DNA of 56,575 nucleotides, taken from positions 1 to 56,575 of the forward strand of contig CAKREB010000020.1 in the NCBI GenBank assembly GCA_934317005.1. Direction: 5' to 3'. The notes under the pieces are model-generated. The model was given only the letters and a program-made list of their open reading frames with translations, did no database searches and had not been told where the DNA came from. Made by a program: the position numbers and the translations under genes. This document shows positions 48,660 to 56,575 of this stretch, one piece after another (position 1 is the stretch's first letter; every line of letters starts with the position of its first letter). This DNA comes from an uncultured Lachnospiraceae bacterium (GTDB taxonomy: Bacteria; Bacillota; Clostridia; Lachnospirales; Lachnospiraceae).

Positions 48660-50381
48660 ATGAAAAATATCAGCATTAAAGTAGTAATACCACAGATTAT
48701 TTTGGCAATCGTTTGTATTGCATCAGCAGTATGGGGCATTAATTCCATGAAAAGCTTAAAGACAGAGAGCTTGAAGGTATCAGAAGAGAATGTGGATGCC
48801 ATTCACACATTGGATACCTTGTCAAATGATTTTCAGGTAATGCAGAAGTTACTTTTGACACATTTTCTGACATCGGATGAGGATGATCTGGCAAAGGTCA
48901 GTGATGAGATTGATACAAAAGTTGCTGATGTAGAAAGTGCAATGAAGAACTATAAAAAAAGTATCGCAGACAGCAAGGAACAGACGTTATATGATACCTT
49001 TTCCAAGCAGTATGATGAGTTGAATGAGCTTTATATGAAAGCACTTGCATTCAGTAAGGATCAGGAAAAGGGCTCTGCGATAGAGCTTTCCAACGGTGAT
49101 ATTTCCAAGATAGAAGCTGAGATGGAAAAGACAGTTGCTTCGATGGTGTCATATCGCCAGAAGAGTTCTGAAAAATCCATTGAAGAGCAGTCTACGACCT
49201 TTGATCAGAGTATTGCATTGAACTATGTTTTGATCATTTTATCTATTGTGATCAGTATTCTTGCTATCCTGTCATGCTATGTTACGATTGTTTCTCCAAC
49301 AAAGAAGTCGATTCGTGCATTGCGTGTATTTATTAAAAAACTTGAGAACAATCAGTGTGATCTTAAGGAACGTATTCCGGTTAAGACAAAGGATGAGATT
49401 GGTCAGTTAGTTGGCGGTATCAATGCGTTTTTGGATACGCTGCAGGGAGTAATTGGAGATATTTCTACCGGATCGGATAACTTAGAGCAGGCGATTAACG
49501 GTGTGACAGACAGTATTCATAGTGTAAATGGAAGCTCAAAAGAAATTTCAGATGTTATGGAGCAGCTGGCAGCATCGATGGAAGAAGTGTCTGTGACAAT
49601 CGCAAATATCAATCAGAATGTGGCAGGAGTAGGAGAGAGTGTAAAGGGATTTTCAGATTCCTGCGATTCGGTTCTTGGATATTCCGGAGAAATGCAGCAT
49701 CGTGCTGAGGGACTGGAAAAGCTTGCTGTTGACAGTCAGAATGTTACAAGCGGTATGGTAAGTGAGATGATTGAAAGCCTGCAGCTTGCGATTGAACATA
49801 GTAAGAGTGTTGAGCAGGTAGAAAGCCTGACAAATGAGATTTTATCAATTTCCAGTCAGACAAATCTGTTGGCACTGAATGCTTCTATTGAGGCAGCTCG
49901 TGCCGGTGAAGCAGGAAAAGGCTTTGCCGTAGTAGCTGAGGAGATTAGACAGCTTGCAGACAGCAGCCGTGAAACGGCAAACAGTATCCAACAGATCAAT
50001 GAGAATGTAATTGCTGCGGTTAATGAGTTAAATGATAATGCCAATAAGATGGTTGAGTATATTGATACACATATTATGCCGGATTACGATGCCTTTGTAG
50101 ATTCCGGACGTCAGTATAGCAAGGATTCTATTTATGTTCATCAGATGATGACGGATTTTGCAAAAAAGGCAGAGGATATTAGCAATGTGACAAACGGTCT
50201 GATCCAGTCAATCGGTGAAGTTTCCGGTGTGATTGAAGACAGTGCAGAGAATGTCGAGGATGCGGCAAAGGGTACAACTGCTTTGAATGGTGAGATTGAA
50301 AAAATCCAGAATGACATGACAATTAGTGAAGACGTTGCCATGAAGATGAAGGATCAGTGTGGAAGATTTGAGAATGCTTAG
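48660..50381 (+). CDS. Methyl-accepting chemotaxis protein
   Basis: A 573-residue chemoreceptor: membrane helix 1 at about 7-27, a helical sensor domain (28-188) of four-helix-bundle type, membrane helix 2 at 189-210, a HAMP domain (about 212-265, KTKDEIGQLVGGINAFLDTL) and the signalling rod with the tip ISSQTNLLALNASIEAARAG and EAGKGFAVVAEEIRQLADSS, which binds CheA/CheW. No CheB/CheR-binding pentapeptide is seen at the end. No other chemotaxis or flagellar gene is in the window. The ligand is unknown. Confidence 0.93.
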   Translation: MKNISIKVVIPQIILAIVCIASAVWGINSMKSLKTESLKVSEENVDAIHTLDTLSNDFQVMQKLLLTHFLTSDEDDLAKVSDEIDTKVADVESAMKNYKKSIADSKEQTLYDTFSKQYDELNELYMKALAFSKDQEKGSAIELSNGDISKIEAEMEKTVASMVSYRQKSSEKSIEEQSTTFDQSIALNYVLIILSIVISILAILSCYVTIVSPTKKSIRALRVFIKKLENNQCDLKERIPVKTKDEIGQLVGGINAFLDTLQGVIGDISTGSDNLEQAINGVTDSIHSVNGSSKEISDVMEQLAASMEEVSVTIANINQNVAGVGESVKGFSDSCDSVLGYSGEMQHRAEGLEKLAVDSQNVTSGMVSEMIESLQLAIEHSKSVEQVESLTNEILSISSQTNLLALNASIEAARAGEAGKGFAVVAEEIRQLADSSRETANSIQQINENVIAAVNELNDNANKMVEYIDTHIMPDYDAFVDSGRQYSKDSIYVHQMMTDFAKKAEDISNVTNGLIQSIGEVSGVIEDSAENVEDAAKGTTALNGEIEKIQNDMTISEDVAMKMKDQCGRFENA

Positions 50382-50635
50382 TCATTTCGAAAGTCGGAAG
50401 AAGGTCAATTAAGAAAAGGACAACCGCATGTGACTTTCGTATCATTCCTAAGCTACTTTAATTTATAGGAAAATGCTTGTACAGTAGTGGGACACCAACA
50501 AGAATTTCCAAAGCAAACTTGTTTGTTTTGGAAATTCTTGCTAGGGCACCAGCGCTGGCGGTGCCCTTTTTCACAAAAAACATGTGAAAAGCGCAGCGAG
50601 AACGCTGCTGAAAGCTTAGTCATTTCACGAAAGTC
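50376..50635. repeat. Direct repeats flanking an R element (3' end of the chemoreceptor gene duplicated)
   Basis: GCTTAGTCATTTCGAAAGTC (50376-50395) ends the chemoreceptor gene. The same sequence with two extra bases (GCTTAGTCATTTC AC GAAAGTC) recurs at 50614-50635. The 218 bases between them hold R copy 50463-50571 and a small GCAGCG/CGCTGC hairpin. This looks like a duplication made when the block was inserted. Confidence 0.65.
50463..50571 (+). repeat. R element, full-length copy
   Basis: Core TTATAGGAAAATGCTTGTAC, AGTAGTGGGACACCAA. Hairpin A has a perfect 14-pair stem (CAAGAATTTCCAAA at 50499-50512 with its complement at 50527-50540). Hairpin B is GGGCACC (50544-50550), AGCGCTGGC, GGTGCCC (50560-50566), with TTTTT. 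Hairpin B is a good terminator. Confidence 0.85.
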
Positions 50636-50656
50636 AGGCTAATCGCCTTAATAAAA

Positions 50657-50709
50657 AGCGGAACTTCGGATTTATACAAGCAAGCTTGTAACACCGAAGT
50701 TCCGTTTTC
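50657..50709 (+). terminator. Long terminator before the phosphate region
   Basis: CGGAACTTCGG (50659-50669) pairs with CCGAAGTTCCG (50694-50704); inside, ACAAGC pairs with GCTTGT. TTTT follows. Confidence 0.85.
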
Positions 50710-50731
50710 CATTACATGCGGTCTGTGACTA

Positions 50732-50787
50732 TTTTACATAAATTTTACACAGAAGGAATTGCATTTTATAGGAATATATTATATTCT
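50732..50787 (+). promoter_or_regulatory. Putative PhoP-box promoter of the phosphate cotransporter
   Basis: TTTTACA (50732), TTTTACA (50743) and TTTTATA (50764) are spaced 11 and 21 bases apart; -10 candidates are TATATT (50775) and TATTCT (50782). The plan is the same as at 40176-40230. Control of a Na+/phosphate transporter by the PhoB/PhoR-type pair two genes on would be expected. The leader from 50790 to 50957 shows nothing else. Confidence 0.65.
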
Positions 50788-50957
50788 ATATATAGTTTGG
50801 TTATCGATGGCGATGACTGGGATAATAGTATTACAATGTTGTTTTGATTAGTGTTTGCATATGATTGAAAGGATTGTTTGAGAATAGAATTAGAATTGTG
50901 TGTAAACAGTAACGGATAGTATGTTGTGATACTTTTTTTGCGAAAGGATAAGAAATC

Positions 50958-52718
50958 ATGGATATTTTTAATGTATTGACTATGATTGGCGGATTGGCAT
51001 TGTTCCTTTATGGAATGCACATTATGGGAGATGGATTGGCTAAGACTTCCGGTGGTAAGTTAGAGGAAATCTTAGAGAAGTTTACTTCTTCCCCTATTCG
51101 GGCAGTGCTATTGGGTGCGGGTGTAACAGCAGTAATTCAGTCTTCTTCTGCAACGACGGTTATGGTTGTTGGTTTTGTTAATTCGGGAATTATGAAGCTG
51201 ACACAGGCAGTTGGTATTATTATGGGTGCCAATATTGGTACTACGATCACTTCCTGGATTCTGAGTCTGACAGGTATACAGGGAGAGAGCTTTTTTATTC
51301 AGTTATTAAAGCCTTCTTCATTTTCACCAATTCTGGCTATGATCGGTGTAGCGATGATTCTGTTTGCAAAAAGTGCAAAGAAGAAGGATATTGGTACGAT
51401 CTTAGCTGGTTTTTCCATTCTGATGACCGGTATGGATACGATGAGCGCAGCAGTAAAGCCGCTTGCTGAAATCAAAGAGTTTACAAATTTATTTTTGATG
51501 TTTAGTGATAATCCTCTGATTGGTGTTGTAGTAGGTGCGCTTTTGACAGCAATCATTCAGAGTTCTTCGGCATCTGTCGGAATTTTGCAGGCACTTTGTC
51601 TGACAGGCTCTGTTTCTTTTGCATCGGCGCTTCCTATTATTATGGGACAGAATATCGGTACATGTGTGACCGCACTTCTTTCTGCGATTGGAGCAAATAA
51701 AAACGCGAAGCGTGCAGCGTTTGTACATTTTTATTTTAACCTGATCGGTACGATTATTTTTATGATCGTATTCTATGCATTAAATGCAGTGATTGGATTC
51801 TCCTTTATGGGACATGCGGCAAATGCGGCGGGCATTGCAGTTGTACACAGTTGCTTTAATATTGCAGCTACATTGGTCTTATTGCCATTCCGCAATGGTC
51901 TGGTTAAGATTGCAACTCTTACAATCCGTGATGATGAAGAGGAAGAAGCAAAGACAGGCTTAGATGTTTTGGATGAAAGATTCTTAGAAAGACCTGCTTT
52001 TGCAATCGCTCAGGCAAAGAAAGCCTCTGTTGATATGGCAAATGCTTCTTCTGAGGCATTAATGTTAGCAATTGATCTGATTGAGAAATTTGATAAGAAA
52101 ACAGCAAAAAGGGTTTCTGAACTGGAGGAAATGGTTGATCATTACGAGGATGAGGTAGGAACCTATCTGATGAAATTGAGCAATGCGGATTTGTCAGTGC
52201 GTGATTCACAGACGGTATCGCTGATGCTTCATTGTATCGGTGATTTTGAGAGAATTTCAGATCACGCATGTAATATCATGGAAACAGCAGAGGAAGTTAA
52301 TAAGAAGGAAGAGCATTTTTCAGATAAAGCAAAGGAAGAACTTCGTATTTATGAAAATGCGATTCGCGAGATTGTAAATATGACCTGTACGGTATTTGAT
52401 ACAGAGGATGTCAAACTTGCTACACAGGTAGAACCTTTGGAAGAGGTTATTGATACCTTAAATGATGAAGTAAAAAAGAAGCATATCAAAAGACTTCGCA
52501 AGGGAAAATGTACGATCGAGCTTGGTTTTGTGCTTTCTGATCTGACAACGAACTTTGAGAGAATCGCAGATCATTGCTCTAATGTGGCAGTCTGTCTGAT
52601 CCAGACTCGTGAGGATGGATTTGAAACACATGAGTATCTTGATAATTTAAAAGAAAATGAAAATCCGGAATTTATTGCAAAATATCGTGAATATCGTAAA
52701 AAGTATAAGCTTCCATGA
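50958..52718 (+). CDS. Na+/phosphate cotransporter (NptA/YjbB type) with PhoU-like domain
   Basis: A 586-residue protein. The membrane half (1-310) has two inverted Na/Pi-cotransporter repeats, each with a QSSSA motif: VIQSSSATTVM at 60-70 and IIQSSSASVGIL near 200. The cytosolic half (about 340-570) is two PhoU-like helical bundles (MLHCIGDFERISDHACNIME, then LTTNFERIADHCSNVAVCLI). It imports phosphate with sodium; the PhoU part probably tunes uptake or signals to the histidine kinase. It begins a three-gene phosphate locus. Confidence 0.93.
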   Translation: MDIFNVLTMIGGLALFLYGMHIMGDGLAKTSGGKLEEILEKFTSSPIRAVLLGAGVTAVIQSSSATTVMVVGFVNSGIMKLTQAVGIIMGANIGTTITSWILSLTGIQGESFFIQLLKPSSFSPILAMIGVAMILFAKSAKKKDIGTILAGFSILMTGMDTMSAAVKPLAEIKEFTNLFLMFSDNPLIGVVVGALLTAIIQSSSASVGILQALCLTGSVSFASALPIIMGQNIGTCVTALLSAIGANKNAKRAAFVHFYFNLIGTIIFMIVFYALNAVIGFSFMGHAANAAGIAVVHSCFNIAATLVLLPFRNGLVKIATLTIRDDEEEEAKTGLDVLDERFLERPAFAIAQAKKASVDMANASSEALMLAIDLIEKFDKKTAKRVSELEEMVDHYEDEVGTYLMKLSNADLSVRDSQTVSLMLHCIGDFERISDHACNIMETAEEVNKKEEHFSDKAKEELRIYENAIREIVNMTCTVFDTEDVKLATQVEPLEEVIDTLNDEVKKKHIKRLRKGKCTIELGFVLSDLTTNFERIADHCSNVAVCLIQTREDGFETHEYLDNLKENENPEFIAKYREYRKKYKLP

Positions 52719-52803
52719 TTATCATAAGATATGTACAGTCTGATGCAGTAAATATCCTGTAAAAGGTCAGGATATCGGGAAACGATTGGGAGGAAAAATT
52801 GAT

Positions 52804-53475
52804 ATGGCATTGGTATATGTAGTGGAGGATGATGTAAACATACGTGAGATAGAGGGATTTTCGCTGAAAAATTCTGGTTATCAGGTTGAGGAGTTTGAAT
52901 GTGCAAAGAAATTTTGGGAGCGCATTAACCAGAAGCTTCCTGATATTATTTTAATGGATGTTATGCTGCCGGATGAGGATGGTCTGGCGATCGTAAAGAA
53001 GCTGCGCCAGCGTTCAGATACAAGACGAATTCCGGTTCTGATGGTTACGGCAAAGACTTCTGAGTTAGACCGTGTCAAGGGATTGGATATTGGAGCGGAT
53101 GATTATCTTGTAAAACCGTTTGGCGTGATGGAACTGATTTCGCGTGTCAAGGCTTTGCTGCGCAGAACGATTAATTTGAACGACACAAAGATTTATACGT
53201 TGGGAAATATCCAGATGGATGATGAAAAGCGCAGGGTTTTAGTGGATGCAGAATCAGTTGATCTGACATTTAAGGAGTACGAACTGTTAAAGTATTTTAT
53301 GAGCAATGTTGGAATCGTGTTACAGCGTGAGGATATCATGGTGCGTGTCTGGGGAACGGACTATGAGGGAGAATCAAGAACGCTTGATATGCATATCAAA
53401 ACATTGCGAAAGAAGCTTGGTGAATCAGGAAATCGTATTAAGACAGTAAGAAATGTTGGTTATCGCATGGAATAA
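52804..53475 (+). CDS. OmpR/PhoB-family response regulator
   Basis: A 223-residue protein: receiver domain 1-120 with acidic pocket VVEDD, phospho-acceptor Asp52 (ILMDVMLPDEDG) and VKPFG, then a winged-helix domain 130-223 (DLTFKEYELLKYFMSN, WGTDYEGESRTLDMHIKTLR). It follows the phosphate cotransporter and precedes a PhoR-like kinase, so it is the likely binder of the TTTACA boxes at 40176 and 50732. GGAGG precedes ATG 52804. Confidence 0.93.
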   Translation: MALVYVVEDDVNIREIEGFSLKNSGYQVEEFECAKKFWERINQKLPDIILMDVMLPDEDGLAIVKKLRQRSDTRRIPVLMVTAKTSELDRVKGLDIGADDYLVKPFGVMELISRVKALLRRTINLNDTKIYTLGNIQMDDEKRRVLVDAESVDLTFKEYELLKYFMSNVGIVLQREDIMVRVWGTDYEGESRTLDMHIKTLRKKLGESGNRIKTVRNVGYRME

Positions 53476-53485
53476 AAGAAGATAA

Positions 53486-53514
53486 GGGGAGGATGCGTCT
53501 GCATTCTCCCTTTT
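53486..53514 (+). terminator. Hairpin between regulator and kinase genes
   Basis: GGGAGGATGC (53487-53496), GTCT, GCATTCTCCC (53501-53510), TTTT. It should lower read-through into the kinase gene. Confidence 0.75.
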
Positions 53515-53516
53515 AA

Positions 53517-53609
53517 GAAATAGGAAAATGCCGTAAAGTAATGGAGCATCAACAAGAATTGCTTTAGCAATTCTTGCTAGGGCACCAGCGCTGGCGGTGC
53601 CCTTTTTTT
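53517..53609 (+). repeat. R element, full-length copy inside the two-component operon
   Basis: Core AATAGGAAAATGCCGTAAAG, TAATGGAGCATCAA. Hairpin A CAAGAATTGC TTTA GCAATTCTTG (53553-53576). Hairpin B GGGCACC, AGCGCTGGC, GGTGCCC (53580-53602) with seven T. Hairpin B is identical to the copy at 50463, while the hairpin A stem differs but pairs fully. Confidence 0.85.
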
Positions 53610-53631
53610 AAGAAACAGGAAAGAGGTTCAA

Positions 53632-54969
53632 ATGAAAAAGAAAATTAATGTATATTTCATTTCTTTAGCAGTAGGAGCAATTCTTCTGTCTGTTATATTA
53701 TCTAATGTAATCAGTTATACCGTATTGCAAAAAGAGATTTATAGTGATTTGGAGGCTTGTGCATATAGTCTTAAAGGTTCTCATTGTTTTGATGATTTAA
53801 ATAACATTACCTATCAACATCAATCAAAGGTTTTTCGTATTACGTTAGTTGACAGAAAAGGAAATGTTGTTTACGATTCGAGCGTAGCTGTCTCAAAGCT
53901 GGGAAATCATAGTGGCAGAACAGAGGTAAAGGAAGCGAGAAAATACGGTCAGGCAAAGACTATGCGACGCTCAGATACCCTTCAGAAGAATACATATTAC
54001 TATGCCGTTTTACTGGATAATGGCTGTGTCCTCAGATTGGCAAAAGAGGCAAGCAGTATTGTAAATATTTTTCTGTCCTCTATTTCTTATATGGTCGGGA
54101 TCATTATATTGTTAGTCATTCTAAGTATCGTTTGTTCTAACTTTTTGGCAAAAAGCATAATTTCACCGGTGGTTGCCATGTCAAAGAACATGGAACAGCT
54201 TGATACACATAAGGTTTATAAAGAGCTTCGGCCATTTGTGGAAACAATACAGATGCAGCATGAAAATATTGTAAAAAATGCGGATATGCGTCAGGAATTT
54301 ACGGCGAATGTATCACATGAGTTAAAAACACCGCTTACTGCCATATCAGGGTATGCGGAGATTATGGAAAATGGAATGGCATCCCAGGATGATATGATCC
54401 GTTTTTCGGGTGAGATTCATCGCAACGCAAACCGGCTGCTTGGTCTGATCAATGATACCATTCGTCTTTCGGAACTGGATGTGACAGATATGGCGCTGGT
54501 GACAGAGAAGTTAGACTTATATGACATTGCACAGAGCTGTGTCAATACGTTGCAGGTCAAGGCAGAAAAGCTCAATGTATCTTTGCGGTTAGTGGGTGAG
54601 CCGTGCTGGCTGAATGTGAATCGGGAGATGATGCATGAACTTCTATATAACCTGTGTGATAATGCGATCCGATATAATAATCAGGGCGGACGTGTTTTGG
54701 TTTTAGTGGGAACGAATGAAGATGGAAATCGGTATTTAGAGGTTAAGGATACTGGTATTGGAATATCAGCAGAGCATCAGGAAAGAATATTTGAACGTTT
54801 CTATCGTGTGGATAAAAGCCGTTCAAAGCAGACTGGTGGAACCGGTCTGGGACTTGCGATCGTTAAGCATATCGTAGTACAGAATCATGCTGCTATGCAG
54901 CTAGAAAGTGCAGAAGGAAAGGGCACGAGAATACGTGTGATTTTTCCGATTGATGCAAATGCAGAATAG
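53632..54969 (+). CDS. PhoR-like sensor histidine kinase
   Basis: A 445-residue kinase: membrane helix 7-30, an extracellular domain (31-142) with VFRITLVDRKGNVVYDSS, membrane helix 146-168, a short HAMP-like linker, H-box FTANVSHELKTPL with His229, then N-box (ELLYNLCDNAIRYN), G1 (VKDTGIGIS), F (FERFYRVDKSRS) and G2 (GGTGLGLAIVKHI). It lies 157 bases after the regulator gene and is its natural partner. A hairpin and an R element with another terminator lie between the two, so the kinase is probably made in smaller amounts. GAGG precedes the ATG. Confidence 0.92.
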   Translation: MKKKINVYFISLAVGAILLSVILSNVISYTVLQKEIYSDLEACAYSLKGSHCFDDLNNITYQHQSKVFRITLVDRKGNVVYDSSVAVSKLGNHSGRTEVKEARKYGQAKTMRRSDTLQKNTYYYAVLLDNGCVLRLAKEASSIVNIFLSSISYMVGIIILLVILSIVCSNFLAKSIISPVVAMSKNMEQLDTHKVYKELRPFVETIQMQHENIVKNADMRQEFTANVSHELKTPLTAISGYAEIMENGMASQDDMIRFSGEIHRNANRLLGLINDTIRLSELDVTDMALVTEKLDLYDIAQSCVNTLQVKAEKLNVSLRLVGEPCWLNVNREMMHELLYNLCDNAIRYNNQGGRVLVLVGTNEDGNRYLEVKDTGIGISAEHQERIFERFYRVDKSRSKQTGGTGLGLAIVKHIVVQNHAAMQLESAEGKGTRIRVIFPIDANAE

Positions 54970-54998
54970 AAATCAAAAAAGAGAGGAAACAGATACTT

Positions 54999-56201
54999 AT
55001 GGAACATGCAATTGTAAATTTGAAAAAGGGAGAAGGCAGAACATTAAAAAGCGGTGGAATGTGGGTATATGACAATGAGATCGCTTCTGTGATGGGAAGC
55101 TTTGAGGATGGAGATATTGTTATTGTTCGCGATTTTGATGGTTATCCTATGGGAAAAGGCTTTATCAATCGACATTCAAAAATCCGTGTCCGTCTGATGA
55201 CAAGAAATATAGAGCAGGAAATAGATCGAGCTTTTATTCGGGAACGTTTGCTCGATGCATGGAATTATCGTAAGAACACAGTCGACACTTCGAGCTGCCG
55301 TATTGTATTTGGAGAAGCAGATTTTCTTCCGGGTATGGTAATTGATAAGTTTAGTGATGTGCTTGTTGTGCAGTCACTTGCTCTTGGAATCGATCGTTTT
55401 AAAGAAATGATCGTAGAGCTGTTAAAGGAAATTTTAGCGGAAGATGGCATTTTAATCCGTGGGGTGTATGAAAGAAGTGATGCTAAGGTTCGCAAGCAGG
55501 AAGGAATGGAGCGTATCAAAGGTTTTATTGGAGAGCCATTTGATACGAATGTAGAGATTATCGAAAATGGTGTGAAATATTATGTAGATGTTATGGAAGG
55601 GCAGAAAACCGGATTTTTCTTAGACCAGAAATATAATCGTCAGGCAATCCGTAAGCTTTGCAAGGGTGCTAAGGTACTAGACTGCTTTACGCACACCGGA
55701 TCATTTGCGCTAAACGCAGGACAGGCAGGTGCTGCAAGTGTACTGGGGTTAGATGCCTCAGAGCTTGGTGTTGAACAGGCGAGAAAAAACGCAGAGCTAA
55801 ATGGCCTTTCTGATGTGGTATCATTTGAATGTGTGGATGTATTTGAAAAGCTTCCGGAGTTTGAGCACCGGAAAGAAAAATTCGATGTGATCATCTTAGA
55901 TCCACCGGCATTTACTAAGTCGCGTAACTCCGTAAAAAATGCAGTAAAGGGCTACCGTGAGATTAACCTTCGCGCAATGAAGCTGATCAAAGACGGAGGT
56001 TTCTTAGCAACCTGTTCCTGCTCTCATTTTATGACATATGAACTTTTTACAAAGACAATCGCACAGGCAGCAGCAAATGTGCATAAGCGGTTACGTCAGG
56101 TTGAGTTTCGGACACAGGCACCGGATCATCCGATTTTGTGGGCGGCAGATGAATCATATTATCTGAAGTTCTACATCTTTCAGGTTGTTGATGAGAAGTA
56201 A
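54999..56201 (+). CDS. rlmI: Class I rRNA methyltransferase, RlmI-like (m5C)
   Basis: A 400-residue protein: N-terminal PUA domain (1-80, KSGGMWVYDNEIASVMG), a linker domain, then a Rossmann methyltransferase (LDCFTHTGSFALNAG as motif I, DVIILDPPAFTKS as motif IV, CSCSHFM with the catalytic Cys region). RlmI methylates C1962 of 23S rRNA in E. coli; the order of domains and length fit that group. GAGAGGA precedes the ATG. It follows the kinase gene by 29 bases and may share its transcript. Confidence 0.9.
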   Translation: MEHAIVNLKKGEGRTLKSGGMWVYDNEIASVMGSFEDGDIVIVRDFDGYPMGKGFINRHSKIRVRLMTRNIEQEIDRAFIRERLLDAWNYRKNTVDTSSCRIVFGEADFLPGMVIDKFSDVLVVQSLALGIDRFKEMIVELLKEILAEDGILIRGVYERSDAKVRKQEGMERIKGFIGEPFDTNVEIIENGVKYYVDVMEGQKTGFFLDQKYNRQAIRKLCKGAKVLDCFTHTGSFALNAGQAGAASVLGLDASELGVEQARKNAELNGLSDVVSFECVDVFEKLPEFEHRKEKFDVIILDPPAFTKSRNSVKNAVKGYREINLRAMKLIKDGGFLATCSCSHFMTYELFTKTIAQAAANVHKRLRQVEFRTQAPDHPILWAADESYYLKFYIFQVVDEK

Positions 56202-56309
56202 GCGACTGAAAGTGGCGGAAATGCTTGATTTATAAGGACTGGAAGGTGATTGGTGATAAGCTCACAAACCTCGTAAAGTATCGTAAAATATCGTATCACA
56301 GTAGTATAA

Positions 56310-56368
56310 AGTGGTAAGAAAAGTGGTAAGTCTGAGTGGTAAGCACCTGAAATGTAATGAGTGGTAAC
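56310..56368. repeat. Four direct AGTGGTAA repeats
   Basis: AGTGGTAAG at 56310, 56322 and 56335, and AGTGGTAAC at 56360; spacings are 12, 13 and 25 bases. The rest of the gap 56202-56489 shows only an inverted repeat, CGCATAG (56448-56454) with CTATGCG (56480-56486). Confidence 0.55.
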
Positions 56369-56489
56369 TATGAAATGATAATGATACCGGAGAAGGTTAT
56401 ATGTTCGCTCTTGATAATGCTTCGTATCGAAAGAAGCAGTAAGTTATCGCATAGGCATAGGAATTATGATATACTGTGTCTATGCGAAA

Positions 56490-56575
56490 TTAAAGAAACT
56501 TAAGTTCAGCCATATATTTTCCACGAAACGTTTTGGAGATTGCCTTAATCGGAAGAAAAAAATCTTTCCCGTTGT
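56490..56575 (-). mobile_element. IS91-like transposase, C-terminal part or remnant (runs off the window)
   Basis: On the minus strand the frame enters at the window edge and reads NGKDFFLPIKAISKTFRGKY, then MAELKFL and a stop (56490-56492). F-F-P-K-A-S-K-FRGK is a conserved block of IS91-family (Y2, rolling-circle) transposases. The protein ends soon after this block, earlier than usual in the family, so a shortened copy is possible. The inverted repeat at 56448/56486 may belong to its terminus. Confidence 0.55.

Noticed and set aside
56310..56368. CRISPR array or plasmid iterons
   Set aside because: The repeats are only 8-9 bases with 3-16 bases between; no cas or rep gene is present.

Overview
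The window looks like a chromosomal segment of a low-to-medium GC Gram-positive anaerobe of the class Clostridia, most likely a gut Lachnospiraceae. The reasons are strong AGGAGG-type ribosome sites, consensus sigma-A promoters with 17-base spacers, a four-subunit ferredoxin-dependent 2-oxoacid oxidoreductase, DegV, a Cys-rich KTR protein and lipoprotein-anchored ABC solute receptors. Almost every real gene is on the + strand; the exceptions are a broken LysR gene at 1440-2273 and a transposase remnant at the right edge. I see no tRNA, rRNA or CRISPR array.

Region 1 (1-19 kb) is an accessory, decaying region. Small regulators (LysR, XRE, Rrf2, three TetR) and stress or resistance-type enzymes (several GNATs, a nitroreductase, a flavodoxin, an APH-type kinase, an esterase, a nitrilase) alternate with gene stumps. 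Scars include a LysR/aldo-keto-reductase deletion joint, a UvrA-like/XRE fusion, and two copies of a roughly 0.86-0.88 kb direct repeat (2892-3751 and 17624-18505). Three TetR genes have well-formed promoter-operator regions (7131-7182, 8915-8955, 10004-10054).

Region 2 (19-32 kb): a PNPOx-like protein under two operators of the same type as the Rrf2 promoter at 5.3 kb; a SirTM-type sirtuin translationally coupled to a zinc-type macrodomain (reversible protein ADP-ribosylation); aroB; a deoxyinosine glycosylase; a maltodextrin-type ABC importer without its ATPase; an orphan lipoprotein receptor; DegV; and the last two steps of IMP synthesis as separate proteins behind a ZTP riboswitch.

Region 3 (32-40 kb): a four-gene 2-oxoacid:ferredoxin oxidoreductase operon, a LysR regulator, and a complete GTP-to-preQ1 operon (queD-queE-folE-queC-queF) behind a preQ1-I riboswitch.

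Region 4 (40-47 kb) is the most unusual part. It is a five-gene operon: a degenerate HAD-like protein, a GT-B glycosyltransferase with sialyltransferase-like motifs, a CMP-sugar synthetase, a DRE-TIM aldolase fused to a Rossmann-like domain, and a Cof-type HAD phosphatase. Its promoter carries TTTACA repeats at 11/22-base spacing, like PhoP boxes. The same kind of box precedes a Na+/phosphate cotransporter at 50.9 kb, followed by a PhoB/PhoR-type pair. My inference is a phosphate-controlled pathway for a CMP-activated acidic surface sugar.

Region 5 (47-56.6 kb): a cytosolic glycosidase-fold protein, a chemoreceptor, the phosphate cotransporter, the two-component pair, an RlmI-type methyltransferase and an IS91-like remnant.

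Across the window runs a dispersed structured repeat ('R element', about ten copies) with a conserved core, hairpins whose stems vary compensatorily and T-runs. Five genes also share a leader of an upstream hairpin, the motif CAGAAATGAGGAT and a start codon exactly 12 bases after the motif ATG.
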